This document shows positions 1 to 12,284 of a stretch of 64,000 nt of DNA, piece by piece (the first letter of the stretch is position 1; each line of letters starts with the position of its first letter). A model generated the notes under the pieces. That model was not told where the DNA came from. It worked only from the letters and a program-made list of their open reading frames with translations, and did not search any database. Where the stretch lies: positions 1-64,000 of the forward strand of contig CAJNOL010000889.1 in assembly GCA_905250125.1 (NCBI GenBank), read 5' to 3'. The position numbers and the translations under genes are program-made. The DNA is from Rotaria sordida (taxonomy: Eukaryota > Rotifera > Eurotatoria > Philodinida > Philodinidae).

Positions 1-1914
1 TCTTAGCCGCTTTGCAATTGCACTATTTGATAGCTATGCATAAAAAAAATGAAAAACATGAAATATCGAAAAAAGGTCGTTTTACGTTATTTTGTGTTTT
101 TCTCAGAACCAACTTTTTTAGAGAAAAATTAAAGTTTTCCCCCTTTTTCTCCTAGACGCTTCGATCGACTGAGTTGAGATTTTTTGTGTGGTAACTAGAA
201 CCAAATTGGGATGTATAGTTTTTTTCTTTTCTTGAAATAATGATCTGGTGATTTTTAGTAGATCTTACAAAATTTGCTCTAGGAAGAAAAAACCATTGGT
301 AGCTAGGAAAAAACTATTTATATTTTTAGAAACAGTAGCGATGATCCGCCACACAGAACAGAAAAAAACAATTTTTTCACAATAATAGTGCAATAACCTT
401 TATATTTTCTTCATTGCGATAATATTTGACACTAGTTTTCATAAGAATGCAATTTGTACTTCCCAAGAAAATAATGTCATTTTTTAAATGACTACCCTCT
501 TCTCTAAGTGAATGAAACAATGATGTTCTAATATTGAACTCCATTATCAAATCAAGCAAAGTCATCAATGACTTTATAACATTGAGCTTGAACAGACATC
601 GTAAGTTCTCAAAAAAAAATGAATAAAAATAATGGATGTTTGAGATTCAATATATCTCTCGGTTGACGATACTATTATAAAACACAATCGAATCACAAAA
701 TCGATCAATGCATTAGGTCAGATTATTTAGTTAATAAATATTCTTTCTCGATTTTCAAGTCGCAAATCTTCCACGTAGAAATCTGTGCAATGAAATGAAA
801 CATCACCTAGTAACAAGCTTCAAGCCACCATGCTGAAATTTGAGATAAAAAGAACCAAATTATAGGACATAGAGATACTGATTGAATCCGAAAGGCTTCT
901 TATTTTTAGAATTGACGATAGACAGTAACAAACTAAGTATCAGTCTAAAGTCTGACAAATTCAAATTTAATTTCCATGCAGAACGACATCCGATAACTTT
1001 GTCTCCATAAGAGAGGACTAGAAATTGTAGCAAAATAAAAATAGATTCGATAAAATCAATGAAAAAACTCGTATTTGTATTTTATTGCTTTTATTCTGTT
1101 TTGCAAAACACTTATATAGAAAAAAAAATGTGTAATATAAGTAGTCAGTAAAATAAACGAAATGATCACTAATAAAATATGTAGATTATGAGTACCGAAA
1201 TAATTAACAATTAATTGTAAATGGTCGGTTGATCAAATATAAGTAACAGTAGAAAATATTCAATTTACATCAGTAAAACAACACATATTTGGTTAGTATA
1301 AAACACAACATTTATCAGAAGAAAACAAAAGCGTTACAAGGAGAAAATAAATTCAAATAAATCAAAGAACCACAAAATAAATAGAAAGAAAGAAATCGAG
1401 AAACTTCTTTCTCTTTGTTTTATATAATGAAGAATAAGAAGAACTAAAACAATGATTCTTCTTATTCACAAATTATGTAGATTAAAACAAGTAGGGCAGA
1501 AAAATGAGAACATATGTAGAACAATTAAAAAGAAAAGAAAAGAAGAAGAAAAGTTATTTACTCTGTAAATATTTCAATTTTTATACTGATACTTTAATAT
1601 AATCAACTGTAGATAATTTGTATTTACTGATTTTGTGAATCTATTTTTAAACCTAATTAGATAATAACCGACCATTTAAGTAATTCACTGATAAATCATT
1701 AAATTGACTAATTTAATAATGATTTTATTTAGTGACCATTTATATTCGTTTTACTGACCATAAATCATATAATATTAATTAGCTTGAATAAATAATTGTT
1801 AGTAGATTGGCCATCTTGATAAAAGAAACATAACACATGAAACTAACTACTGATTAAATGAGATCAGTGTAACCCAAAACTTCCATTTTAGTAAAGTGCC
1901 ACCATTGGAACACC
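1..1914. other. AT-rich intergenic DNA, no gene seen
   Basis: No convincing exon or RNA gene is visible on either strand. The stretch is made of A/T-rich low-complexity sequence with purine-rich runs near 1380-1560 and short inverted AT motifs. The short open frames in it lack splice context and protein-like composition. Confidence 0.6.
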
Positions 1915-1989
1915 TTAGTAGGCATAAGGATAATAGTAATAAGGAGAATAGTAATACGGGTAATAATAAGAAGGATAAAAGAAATACAT
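1915..1989 (-). CDS. Possible tyrosine-rich C-terminal exon (doubtful)
   Basis: On the minus strand a short frame from an ATG at 1989 to a TAA at 1915-1917 encodes 24 residues made almost only of Tyr, Pro, Ser and Phe (pattern YYYPYYYSPYYYYPYAY). The frame stays open upstream to about 2051, where a possible splice acceptor (tttatatag) follows an in-frame stop. Such Tyr/Pro-rich tails occur in secreted structural proteins, but a simple TAY microsatellite would look the same. A second frame through the same bases is also open and hydrophobic, which weakens the case. No upstream exon was found. Confidence 0.2.
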   Translation of the reverse strand: MYFFYPSYYYPYYYSPYYYYPYAY

Positions 1990-4724
1990 ATTGTATAAGA
2001 TAAGCAAAGACGTTGAATATTGTAAACTTCGGCTGAATCTGTTCGTCTATATAAACACGGACGTCTATATATATATATATCGATTACGAGAAGATGAAAT
2101 CAGGTTTTTTCCGCGCATGATTTATCACAGCTAATAATAATCATAAGATAAAATAGACATGATATTATGACATAATGCAATTATTTGTGTACATAAAGCT
2201 TGCAAATTAATAATATCGTTGGTAAATATTTGTCCGAATGTCAAAAGATACTTGATTCACTGGAAAATTACAGTGACTATCGAACCTTCTTCTATTATTG
2301 ACGCAATGAAAGAAGACACCTGAATTAGTCATTGTATTATTTCTTCAATCGAATATCATTTATTGACTATCGATGTCACGTAAATCATGACTGGGATGAA
2401 ACCCACAATTGCATGGTTGATTAGCTGTTCGTATCCAAGCAATTCTACCTATTGATTGTTTTTGTTTTTGTTAATTCTTTCTTCATGATGAGTCGTGCTC
2501 GTTCATTACTTTTCTACAGTGATTGGATTGCGTATTTTCCTCTATCTAGCATATGTATTCGTAGACAATCGCTTAAAATTACTATTAAAACACTGAATAT
2601 TTTGTGAATACATGGATAATAGAATCTACAAGGAATGAACAAGAATATTATCATTTATTTGCTTTACGTTGATTCGATAAAACATAAAAATTAATCTGAT
2701 TGTTAAATTCAGAATCACCTCAAAATGTAATTGGCTGAGAAAAATGACACAATGAATCTGACTGATCGTCTTTCTCAAAAACGAAAGAAAAATGACATCC
2801 ATATTGCATAGTTAAGCAATGTAGTGGCATCATATAGAATCATGAAATCACGAAATCAATTCTTTCCCCTCTCTTGGTTCATTATCACTTTTCAAATCAA
2901 TTTCTACTTTTGTTTTTCATCTTTTCCTTTTATTATCGATTCGTCAATTGATTTTTGACACTTTCATTCAGACTGAAGCAAGTGAAAACAGAAGATTTTT
3001 CCCGAGTTTTTATCAATGAAACAAATCGAATTTTAAAATCAATCTGTTTCATTCAATTGAAGTAAATATTTTATTTTAATTTGAAAAAATAGATGAGAAA
3101 TTTGTCAAATGTTCATTGAGTTGATCTTTTTTTCTTTTTCAAATTTAATTGCTTTTCAATTCGAGAAAAAATTTTTTTTTTTTTTAATAATCTTTTATTT
3201 CAATTTATGCTGTTCAGAAGTATTATTTCGAAAATGTTTAATGTCGAAATGAAATTTATTCAAAAGAAAACGATTGAATTAATGGAAAAGAGTTTTTCTT
3301 GAATTAGACATCCATGTGAAAAAGTAAAATATAGACAAATTTAGATTAACTACAAAGAAGATCTGTTTAATTCAAAAATTTATTTGCAAAATCAATCGAG
3401 AAAAATCGGTTGTTTCCTATTTTTATTATTTAAATATTGAAATCTTTGCAAAATAAACCATGACACAAATCATTGGCCATCAAAATAGAAGGAAATTCTA
3501 CCAATATCTCTTTCGTTTGAATGTTTTTTTTTAAATTGTTCGATATTGTCAATTGAATTTCATTAAAATGAAATATTTCTCAATGAGTATTATGTCTTAT
3601 TTATTTTCTTGTTCAAATCAGAAACTAAATCCTATATAATTTTATCATCCTTATATTTATTTAAATAACTAATCTTTTTATGAAATTTTTCCTTTTTCTT
3701 TTCCTTACACATTTTATATTAACTGAAAAACATCTCAATATCATCAATTTTATTGAAGAGAATTCGATAACTATTCAAATACATTGAACGTACAAGAACA
3801 AACTAACGAAGTAAAATTAAAATTTGTCATTATTTGAATTTTTTCAATTATTAATCATTGTTCCATCGCTTTTTTACAGTATCAGAGAATTGAATTGAAT
3901 TTTAACTTATAGTTTGATATATCTTCATCGATCTGATGTTCTCAGAATGGATCAGACGATCTTGTTTGAATGAAGACAATGCAAACAAAACATTCTAATA
4001 GATTTTATTGACTTTTTTTATTTTAGAAAGTCTGATCATTTACTTATAAATTTTTAGTTTTTATTTTAATTGCATCTAAGACTAGCTTAAAAATCGATAT
4101 ATCAACAAAAATCATTTTTTCTTTCAAAATATTTCCAGCTTCTCTAATTGTTTAGTTTCTAAACAATTTCCCAGTCTTTTGTACTGACTCATCATCAAAA
4201 ACTGAGTAGAAATCTATGAGGATGTGTATGCGGGTCCTGTAATGACAAACTAGAGGAGTAACTTACTGTCACCCTCAATAATGATTTTTATTGAGCTACT
4301 TCACATAGAACAACGCACTCTTATATAGTAGAGAGCAAGATATCAATATCAGCACAGATTCAACTGTGTCTGTGTATGTCAACAAAGAGATTATTCATAT
4401 CCACACACATAACAAAACCTTTTATCTCACACAGATTATTAAGTTCACATCTATTTATAGAAGAACTATTCTTTCTCTAGATCACATACGCACGTATAGA
4501 AATTCTTCAATACAGAAAAAAAAAATTACACACAAACGTATGTTGAACAAATAAGTGCACAAAACGAAGGGAAAAGAAACTCAATAAAAAGAGAACGACT
4601 ATCGATCGAAGATTGAAAAATACAGAATAAATATATTACGAATAATGGAACTGTGTTTTAGATATACAGTAATAGAATGATATTATTTATTCGCTTCTAG
4701 ATAATTTTATAATGTACTATCAGG
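1990..4724. other. AT-rich intergenic DNA, no gene seen
   Basis: No exon with good splice sites and no RNA gene was recognised. The DNA is A/T-rich with homopolymer runs (for example near 3170-3185). It lies 3' of the ankyrin gene, whose stop codon is at 4725-4727. The small frame at 4366-4554 has no coding character. Confidence 0.6.
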
Positions 4725-7700
4725 TCATTGTCTTGCATTAAAACTTTTGAGTATTTGACATACATCATCATGCTGCTGAAATTTAGCTAAATCATATGCA
4801 GTTAAATTTTGTCCTTCGAAATGAAATTGTTGATCAATATTTGCACCACGTTCACATAAGATTCGAACTATATCAGCATAACCCATAGCTGCTGCAATGT
4901 GCAAACATGATTGACCAGCCTAAATAAATATCAATATTATATATAGAAGACATAATTCACACAATGTTGGTTCCTAATAACTTCTATTACTAATTAATAG
5001 TGTTCATTGCCTATAAACATAGATGGAGTCGATCTATAGATTTTGAATAATCGGCATTCCATCAACATTCAAATAATCTTAACTTTGAATTTAATCGTTT
5101 TACTATTTTCGAATATCAAACTTTTTTTATCCGAAAAATAAAACAACTGATGCATTTAGATTACTTTTCTGGAATATTATTGTGGATCAATTTTATATAA
5201 TCTATCAATATAGTTTTACAGTAGAAAATACGAGTAGAGTTCTTCAACTTGATCCGATCTGCGTCTAGAGTCGGATCGATAGCGAGTTGAAACTTTACAA
5301 ATGTCGGATTTTTTCGGATTCATTCTTCTTGACGCTATCTACTGCTTTTTTTTTACATAATTTTGTATAATTGATCTAAAACTCAACGCTTCATTAAACT
5401 ATCGATTCATATTATCTATGTAAATCATAGCAGTGATTCTAACCGTTCTGAAACAACTTGCAATTTATAGTTCTTCTCTATAATATGAAAAAAGCTATTG
5501 CAACTTAAGTAGATGATTGTATCAAAATACTTGAAAATAACTGCAAAATTTCAAGGAATATTGCTTCGGATGATACTAAGAAACCATAACAACATTTGAT
5601 GTTTCATTCCAGCACGCATATATTAAAATAAAATTAGCGTTGACAATTATCTTATTTCGTATTTCATAGCAGAACATCTCTACCGAAAAGAGATAATAAT
5701 CAACAATCATACCCGTGAATTTAAATCGTGTGTTAATGGTTACTATTTATAGAGACTGTTATAAAAGAGCGCAACAGTATTGTCATAGTTTCTTAGTAAA
5801 ACTAAAGCTACAAAACCTAAAACATTGTAATTCTAAAGTATAGTGTTGATATAACAATCTCTCTTATATTCAAAATATTTCCTAATATCATACACAAGAA
5901 CAATAAGTTCTGAAATCGTTCTAAAACTAATAAAATCTGTCGATATCATTTTGATATGCATTTCGTGTCTTTATTAAAATTGTTAACTTCTACCGAATAG
6001 TCGTATTCTAATGAAAAATCTAATTTAGCATAAATAAACGAATCAAAGTTTTTGAATCGGATGCAGATTCGAAAGTTGAATCCGCACAGAAATTTAAATA
6101 CGGGTTTCCAAAATTTTACCAATAAGACTTTTGCTAAGATCACCAGTTTGGCCACCAGAAAATACTCTTTATATACAGCCAATATTTCTTTGCATTTTGA
6201 ATATTATTTATAGCTATGATGTTAAGCATTGCGTCGAAAACAAAATTAAAACTCAAATGTTCATTGAATAAGTTCTTTTTTCTTTTTGCTTAACTATTAG
6301 TCCTAATTATTAGATGATCATGTACTTACGTTTTCTATTCCATTGACATCAGCTCCCTGCTCAATTAAATATTCAACAATATCTTGAAAGCCTTTTGCAC
6401 ATGCACAAAATAAAGGTGTTTGATTTTCACTTTGAAAATCATGTGCAATTTGTACTTTTAGTGATTGATTTACATCAGCACCACAACGTATTAATAAAAC
6501 AACAACTTCTAAATGATCTTCTTCAATTGTTGTATACAATGGAGTTGCACCAGTCTAAATAAAAATCAATTCATTCTATTAATCATAATTTAATAAATAA
6601 ATTAATATACCATTGTAACAGCATTTACATCGGCACCATTTTGAATAAGATATTCACAAATTTCTATATGACCTTTTTTAGCTGCAACAAATAGAGGAGT
6701 CTAAAAGAAAAGAAATATATGATTTAGAATGAACCTACACAAGTCTAAAGTTATACTAAATATGCGCATTCTACAACATTTTCAAACTACATATAAAGCA
6801 TATGTTAAATATTAGAAATAATGATGGTAGAACTATAATACTATATAGATAGCTCGAAAAAATTTTCTCTTTATATCTGTTGATAGTTCAAATAGTATAG
6901 TCTTTATCTTTTTTTTCATAGTTAAGTGATGGCTCAGATCAGTTCGCATTTGTAATTCGTCAATTATAATGTAATGAACTTATTCAATATTTTCGGATGT
7001 TATTTCGATCATCATATTTCAACTTTCCTTGTAGAGGTAAAGTCTAGTCATCGAAAATAGAACATAAATCATCATGAATAACTGTTGATTGAACACGATG
7101 TTCAAAGCACGCTTTATTAGAGAAGCGAAAAGTTTCTTTATCTAGTTAAAACGAAGTTCAACAGTTTTCATCGAAATTCCATTATAATTATTATACCAAA
7201 AAAAAAAATATAGAGTATTATTTGTACTTTGAATTCATATATGCAGCGAAATTCTATTCAAACTTTTTATATGGTATAATAGCACTAACTATTTATGCCA
7301 GAAAGAAAATATTTAGTTGATTTTGATATACAAACAAAAATTCTTACAAAGATTTTACCTGTCCAACAAGAAAATTTTCTTCAGCTAATTCTCCTTGTGG
7401 TGTAATATTAACATTAGCACCAGCTTCAATAAGTATTTGAACAAGTTCTCGATTACCCGATTCAGAACAAAGAAGTAATGGTGATACACCATAACGATTT
7501 TGTATATTAACTTGTGCTCCTTTTTCAATTAAAAATTTTACAATATTAATACGATCTTTTAATGTAGCCATAAATAATGCTGTTTGACCAGTTATATTTA
7601 AATTATCAGCATCAGAACCACTTGGTGCAAAATCTAGATCAGCACCAGCTTCAATACATGCTTCAATTATATCTAAATCACATATTTCAGATGCAAGTAA

Positions 7701-10700
7701 AAATGGTGTTGAACAATATTTTGTTATTGCATTTGGATCAGCACCATATTTAAGAAGTAATTTAACAATATCAAATTTTCGTGATTTCATTGCTACATAA
7801 AGTGATGTCCAACCAGTTATATTTAATTTATCAGTTTGATTACCAAATGGAGCAACATGTGTTTCAGCACCAGCATTTAATAATAATTCAACAACTTTTA
7901 ACATACCTCTTTGTGATGGAATCCATAAGGCACTAATACCATAATGATTTTGAACACTTGGATTAGCTCCACGATCTAATAAATATTTAACTATATCTGT
8001 TCGACCTTCTTTTGCTGCACAAAATAATGGTGTTTGACCATATATATTCATTATTAATGCTAATGGACCTAGAAATAAATTTATCGTTTTATTAATATTA
8101 TAAAAAAAAACAAATAACAATTGCTAAAATTTCCTAGAGAATTATTCATACCACTTGGTGCTAAATCTAGATCAGCTCCAGCTTGTATAAGTAATTTAAC
8201 ACATTCAAAATAACCTTGTTCAGCTGCAAGCATCAATGCTGATATGCCGAAGTGATTTTGATGATTTGGATTAGCATGATATTCTAATAAACATTTAACA
8301 CATTCTGAATTATTATATTTAGTTGCACCAATTAATGGTGTTGAACCAGCTATTTTATACTCTTCAGCTCGTTTACCAGATGGTATTGGATCAACAATAG
8401 CACAACGTTGTAATAGAATATCAAGTATATCTGGCCAACCAACTTCGGCAACCATTAATAATGGTGTAATACCCGATAACGATGCTTTATTCACGTCGAC
8501 TTCAGGACATTCTATACAAAAATAAATAATAATACAATATAATAATAGATTAAATAGCTAGAGACAAACTCACTAGCTAATATTTTTGTGATGGATTTAT
8601 GTTTTTTTCCAGCTGCTATACTTAATACTGTTAAATTATCCACTGATTGATAACCTAAAAGAAGAAATATTTTCATTGTCAAATAAAACATTATCTATTT
8701 ATATAGATCAATAAATATGCATGTGTTATTCTGAAAGCATCGCGAGATTTAAATAAAAATATGTTCTATTGATATACACAAAAGATTTATCTTCATTATT
8801 ATCTAATGATGATATATAGTATATATTAGCGACGGAGTCGGAATACTAGCACTCCTCTTATTTTGATTGGGTTGTAGCAGATGACGCCATCACTATGTGT
8901 ACTGTATTATCCAGGATATATATGACCAGTAAAAATAGCTAGCGGTGAAGCAAGATTGCTCTAGGAAGGGTAGTGGAGAATGTAGCTGCTTTATTGACAC
9001 CGTGTATTCTTGATAATACGACGTATTTAGCGAAGGCGTCACTGTCCAACCAAAACAAGAGAGACACTAGTGCTCCAGCTCCACCGCTTATTGTAAGTGA
9101 CCAATTTTCAATTAAAATTAATCATAATTTTCTTCTTAAATGTAAACATGGATAATCATTACGAAATGATATTCTATCCTCCATAACTTTTATTGTCTAT
9201 TATAAGTTTTATCGATAATATAGATGAAGAAGTAGTCAAAATCGTATAAATAGATGGAATTAAATGTTCAACAGACAAAAAAGATAAAATTGATAAAATA
9301 AAATAATCAAAAGTTTAAGTATACAAATTTTTGATGAGAATTATTTAAATTATAAAAGGCAATTTATTTTAATTGAAAAGAAAAAATGAAAACTTTTGAT
9401 AATTTTCTTTACATACCCATATTGAGCAATTCTTTCTTCGTTGTTGAGTCTTTATGACGATCCAATTCATCAAGTAGATCTTTAAGTCGTTTAATATCAC
9501 CCGTTTGTGCGATCTCGAATAGTTCCTCATGATATCGTTCAATATCACCATCGGCTGTATTTGCTTCCGCACCTGTAGTAGAACTCGTCAACTCTGATAT
9601 AAATCAAATGATCAAGGTAAAAGATAAAATTCAATTTTATGATTTTACATCTGGGGTCAAATTCGGCCTCTACTTCCTGTAGGTGAAAACTTTTTTTTTT
9701 GAAAATTATCCTATGTTATCTGTATTTTTTTTCCACAAGTGACACCATCATTCTCGTAATTTTGGAAGAAAATTCAAGTGACATAGAATAATCTTTCAAA
9801 AGGTAGAAAAGAATATATAATTGACACACATTATAGAATTGATAGGAATTATTAATCGAATCCAACCTGAGCTTTACACACGGATATATAGTTGGCAAAA
9901 TATTTACATTTATGTCTTGAATAAAGGCTACTTAGGTCTAATCAAAAGCTCTAAGAACATTAAAGAGTAATATAAAGATAATGAGATATTTTTAATTTTA
10001 TTTTATCAAATGTTGAGAATAGTTGCCATGATTATTTATATCAAGTTTAATCCTTTCTAACAATCTACTAAAAGTTTTTTTTGATCTCTTTTTCTAAAAA
10101 AGTTTTAGCTACCTTGAAAACCACATGAGCTAATTATATTTCATTTAGTTAATGGCTTAAACTACATTCGATAGAATTAGTTAGCTAAAAATTATATAGT
10201 ATAAGACCTGGCGAATATGTTGGGTATGACATTATATTGATGTCTTCTTCTATCATAGAATTAATAACATTGGATGAGTATGAAGTCAACGATGATCGTC
10301 AAACAATTTCGTACATTTTGAATTTAATGTCCATGTTTGTTTCTATATTTCATTAACAAGAGGCTTCGGGCAATTTTCAATATAATATTTGTGATCTACA
10401 GTCTTGCCTTTATCTACATTCAGGATTTTTTGATTTAAAGAATATACTAAACAAAGTTTTGGTTAAAATCTGTCTACATGAGCCACAGTCTTTATCAATT
10501 CATCTTCAATAAGCCAGTTAGCATTAGATGACTTATGACTAACCTATCTAAAATAGATCGATATCACATCGCTAGTGGTGCTAGAATATAACTCACATGT
10601 TCGAACATAATTCCATTAAGTTTTTAAAACAAATGAAATATATTTAGCTCATGTGGTTTTTTTTATCAAAATTCTTAGAAAAGTGAGACCTTCAGTTGAG

Positions 10701-11095
10701 GAAAATTTCAGCTCAGTCAATGAAGGAAATCGTAAATGTGGGAGACTTCCGATGGAACTACCCTCTTGTAATTTATATGAGTTAGTTGGGCATGCGTCCA
10801 TAGCCGTTTCCCTTCCCTCTATATTTTTGCCAATATTTTTTTTGTTAGAAGATGCATCTACACTTTAAAAACAACGAATCAAAAACTTAAATCAGCGTCT
10901 TATCGAGTAAGCCTTCATTTTTCAATGAAGATTTGCAATTTTCCGACAAACAAATGTATAAATTCCATCTATGACTTGTTCTACTAAAAATCTATCGGTA
11001 CAAAAATTACCTGTTGCGTCTCGAGTTTGGTGCATCCGATATTGAGCATACAGAACATATAAAATAAAGATAAATAGTATGACTTCGATGATCAT
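4725..11095 (-). CDS. Membrane-anchored ankyrin-repeat protein, 640 aa
   Basis: Eight exons join in one frame: 11095-11011, 9593-9417, 8654-8574, 8511-8152, 8068-7359, 6700-6611, 6554-6330 and 4919-4725, all with GT-AG introns. The sum is 1923 bases, giving 640 residues plus stop. The first exon encodes a hydrophobic start (MIIEVILFIFILYVLYAQYR), a signal anchor or signal peptide. An acidic linker follows, then about sixteen ankyrin-like repeats with typical TPLxxAAxxG and LLxxGADxN patterns. In the middle, paired repeats alternate a QNHxGISAL-type start with an APSG-type end, a two-ankyrin super-repeat of about 70 residues. The chosen ATG follows an in-frame TAG eight codons upstream. Introns of 1.4, 0.8, 0.7 and 1.4 kb hold no other gene; one carries a hairpin transposon. 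Ankyrin proteins bind partners and the repeats alone do not tell the function. No catalytic domain is seen. Confidence 0.88.
5238..5352. repeat. Short inverted repeat in ankyrin-gene intron
   Basis: Within the last intron of the ankyrin gene, GATCCGATC...GTCGGATCG forms a small palindrome. The flanking GATAGCGAGTTGAA is roughly mirrored by TTCTTGACGCTATC downstream. It could be the remnant of a small hairpin element. No target duplication was recognised. Confidence 0.35.
8828..9088. mobile_element. Hairpin MITE (about 261 bp) in ankyrin-gene intron
   Basis: The left end starting AGCGACGGAGTCGGAATACT and the reverse complement of the right end (AGCGGTGGAGCTGGAGCACT) align base for base for about 45 bases apart from substitutions. 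After a gap of about 7 bases, similarity continues through GACGCC and GTATTATC toward the centre. Nearly the whole element is therefore an imperfect palindrome. The flanking TATT on both sides is a plausible 4-base target duplication. It has no transposase and sits in the intron between exons at 8654 and 9417. Its base composition is less AT-rich than its surroundings. It is a non-autonomous DNA transposon; the superfamily cannot be named from the sequence alone. Confidence 0.75.
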
Positions 11096-11429
11096 AGCTT
11101 CAATAGTTCTGTCGTTCTAAATACGTAGCAACAACAGATAAAAATCTATATCATTTGGGTTTTTCCATACATGAAATAATATTTCGTTGAGCAACGCACC
11201 GATTTGATTTTTTTTGTAGTTTGAGCTGATTAGAATTGATCTATTAATAAAAATCTATTTTCTAAAGATAAAATAACAAATATTGATCATCAGATCCTTA
11301 TTCACTTAAACCCAATGTTGAAGGAATGTGACTTATCATCAACATTGAAACTGAAGGTTTCCTTAGAAAGTTATTATTGGCTATTCTGCATATTCTTGAA
11401 ATCGTTAGTAGCTTAGTTATTTAAAAAGA
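11096..11429. other. Upstream region of the ankyrin gene
   Basis: This stretch lies 5' of the ankyrin gene start and 3' of the doubtful frames above 11430. No clear TATA element or RNA gene is visible. A possible splice acceptor (cgtatttag) lies just upstream of the start codon, so an untranslated first exon or a trans-splice site is possible. Confidence 0.4.
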
Positions 11430-12234
11430 TCAGAACACAGCATATTGAAAATAATGCACGATGATCATCAGTTTCACAGAACGTGTCATCCAATTGAAAC
11501 GGACTCTTGACATCGAATAAGTGTACAAAATAACAATTACGTGTGAAGAGTACAATGATAAGTCATGGCATAAAAAAATTATAACGCACACCAACATTGG
11601 CAAGAAGCTGAGGCCCAGACAACAATTCAGTGACCTGAAATAGGTCCACATGGATATTTTCCACTTATAATGTGACCACTCATACTCTGCTCGTGAAAAG
11701 TCATCCGTCGAAAAATGTATGACAAAAATGTGTCTCGATAACTCAATGGCCTGAAGGGTGGTTTCTACTTTCGCCGATTCCAACATCACCAAAAGGAAGG
11801 TATGAGTGTTAGTGTTTTCTTCTTCACACTGATACCCACAGCCGTATCCTATCAACTCAGATGGTAACCAATCGATTTGCTATTAAACTAATTAATTGTA
11901 ATAAAGTATTTTGTATACAACGGATCATATTTGATCCAGACTCGTTTTCAGTTATGAATTCATTCGACGACATTGGAGTCGGCAAAAATGGACTAATTCG
12001 TTTATCACAAGTGTCCTTCAGGAAAGGAAGAGTCCCGTCGTTAGTACTATGAGATACTGCCATAATTGACACACACAAATATGATAGCATAATGAAAACG
12101 GTTACCTTCAGCAACAATTTTTTGACGATGTGGATGTCTGAACAGAAAGTATATTTAAAATATGTCGGTGGTTGAGTAATTATCAAACATTTTCTCTTTT
12201 CTTTTTCTTCTTCACACGCAACTTTGAATTTCAT
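11430..12234 (-). CDS. Hypothetical secreted-type frame(s), possibly frameshifted
   Basis: A 125-codon minus-strand frame begins at an ATG at 12234 and ends near 11857. Its middle holds a hydrophobic stretch (LLLKVTVFIMLSYLCVSIM) followed by a polar Cys-containing region, as in a signal peptide and short mature protein. A second open frame of similar length overlaps its end in another phase (to 11430). It encodes a Cys-rich part and then a hydrophobic C-terminus. A TATAAA motif lies at 12279-12284, about 45 bases upstream of the ATG. The two frames may be one gene with a frameshift, two exons whose junction I could not place, or chance. No family was recognised. Confidence 0.3.
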
Positions 12235-12278
12235 TCAATGTCGGCGGTCGTACTTTATGTAAATAAAACGCTATTGGC

Positions 12279-12284
12279 TTTATA
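12279..12284 (-). promoter_or_regulatory. Possible TATA box for the 12234 frame
   Basis: TATAAA on the minus strand within the near-palindrome GGCTTATAAAGCC, about 45 bases upstream of the ATG at 12234. It is a weak call because the downstream frame itself is uncertain. Confidence 0.3.

Noticed and set aside
5946..6182. 78-codon minus-strand frame in the ankyrin-gene intron
   Set aside because: No splice sites, no ankyrin pattern and no start context; it is intronic chance sequence or a decayed repeat.
8973..9155. 60-codon plus-strand frame
   Set aside because: It lies across the right half of the hairpin MITE inside the ankyrin-gene intron, so it is a by-product of the transposon sequence.
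11430..11855. Possible TIR-domain likeness in the second frame (IELSRHIFVIHFST region)
   Set aside because: Only one box vaguely resembles a TIR domain; box 1 and the rest are missing, so no domain call is made.
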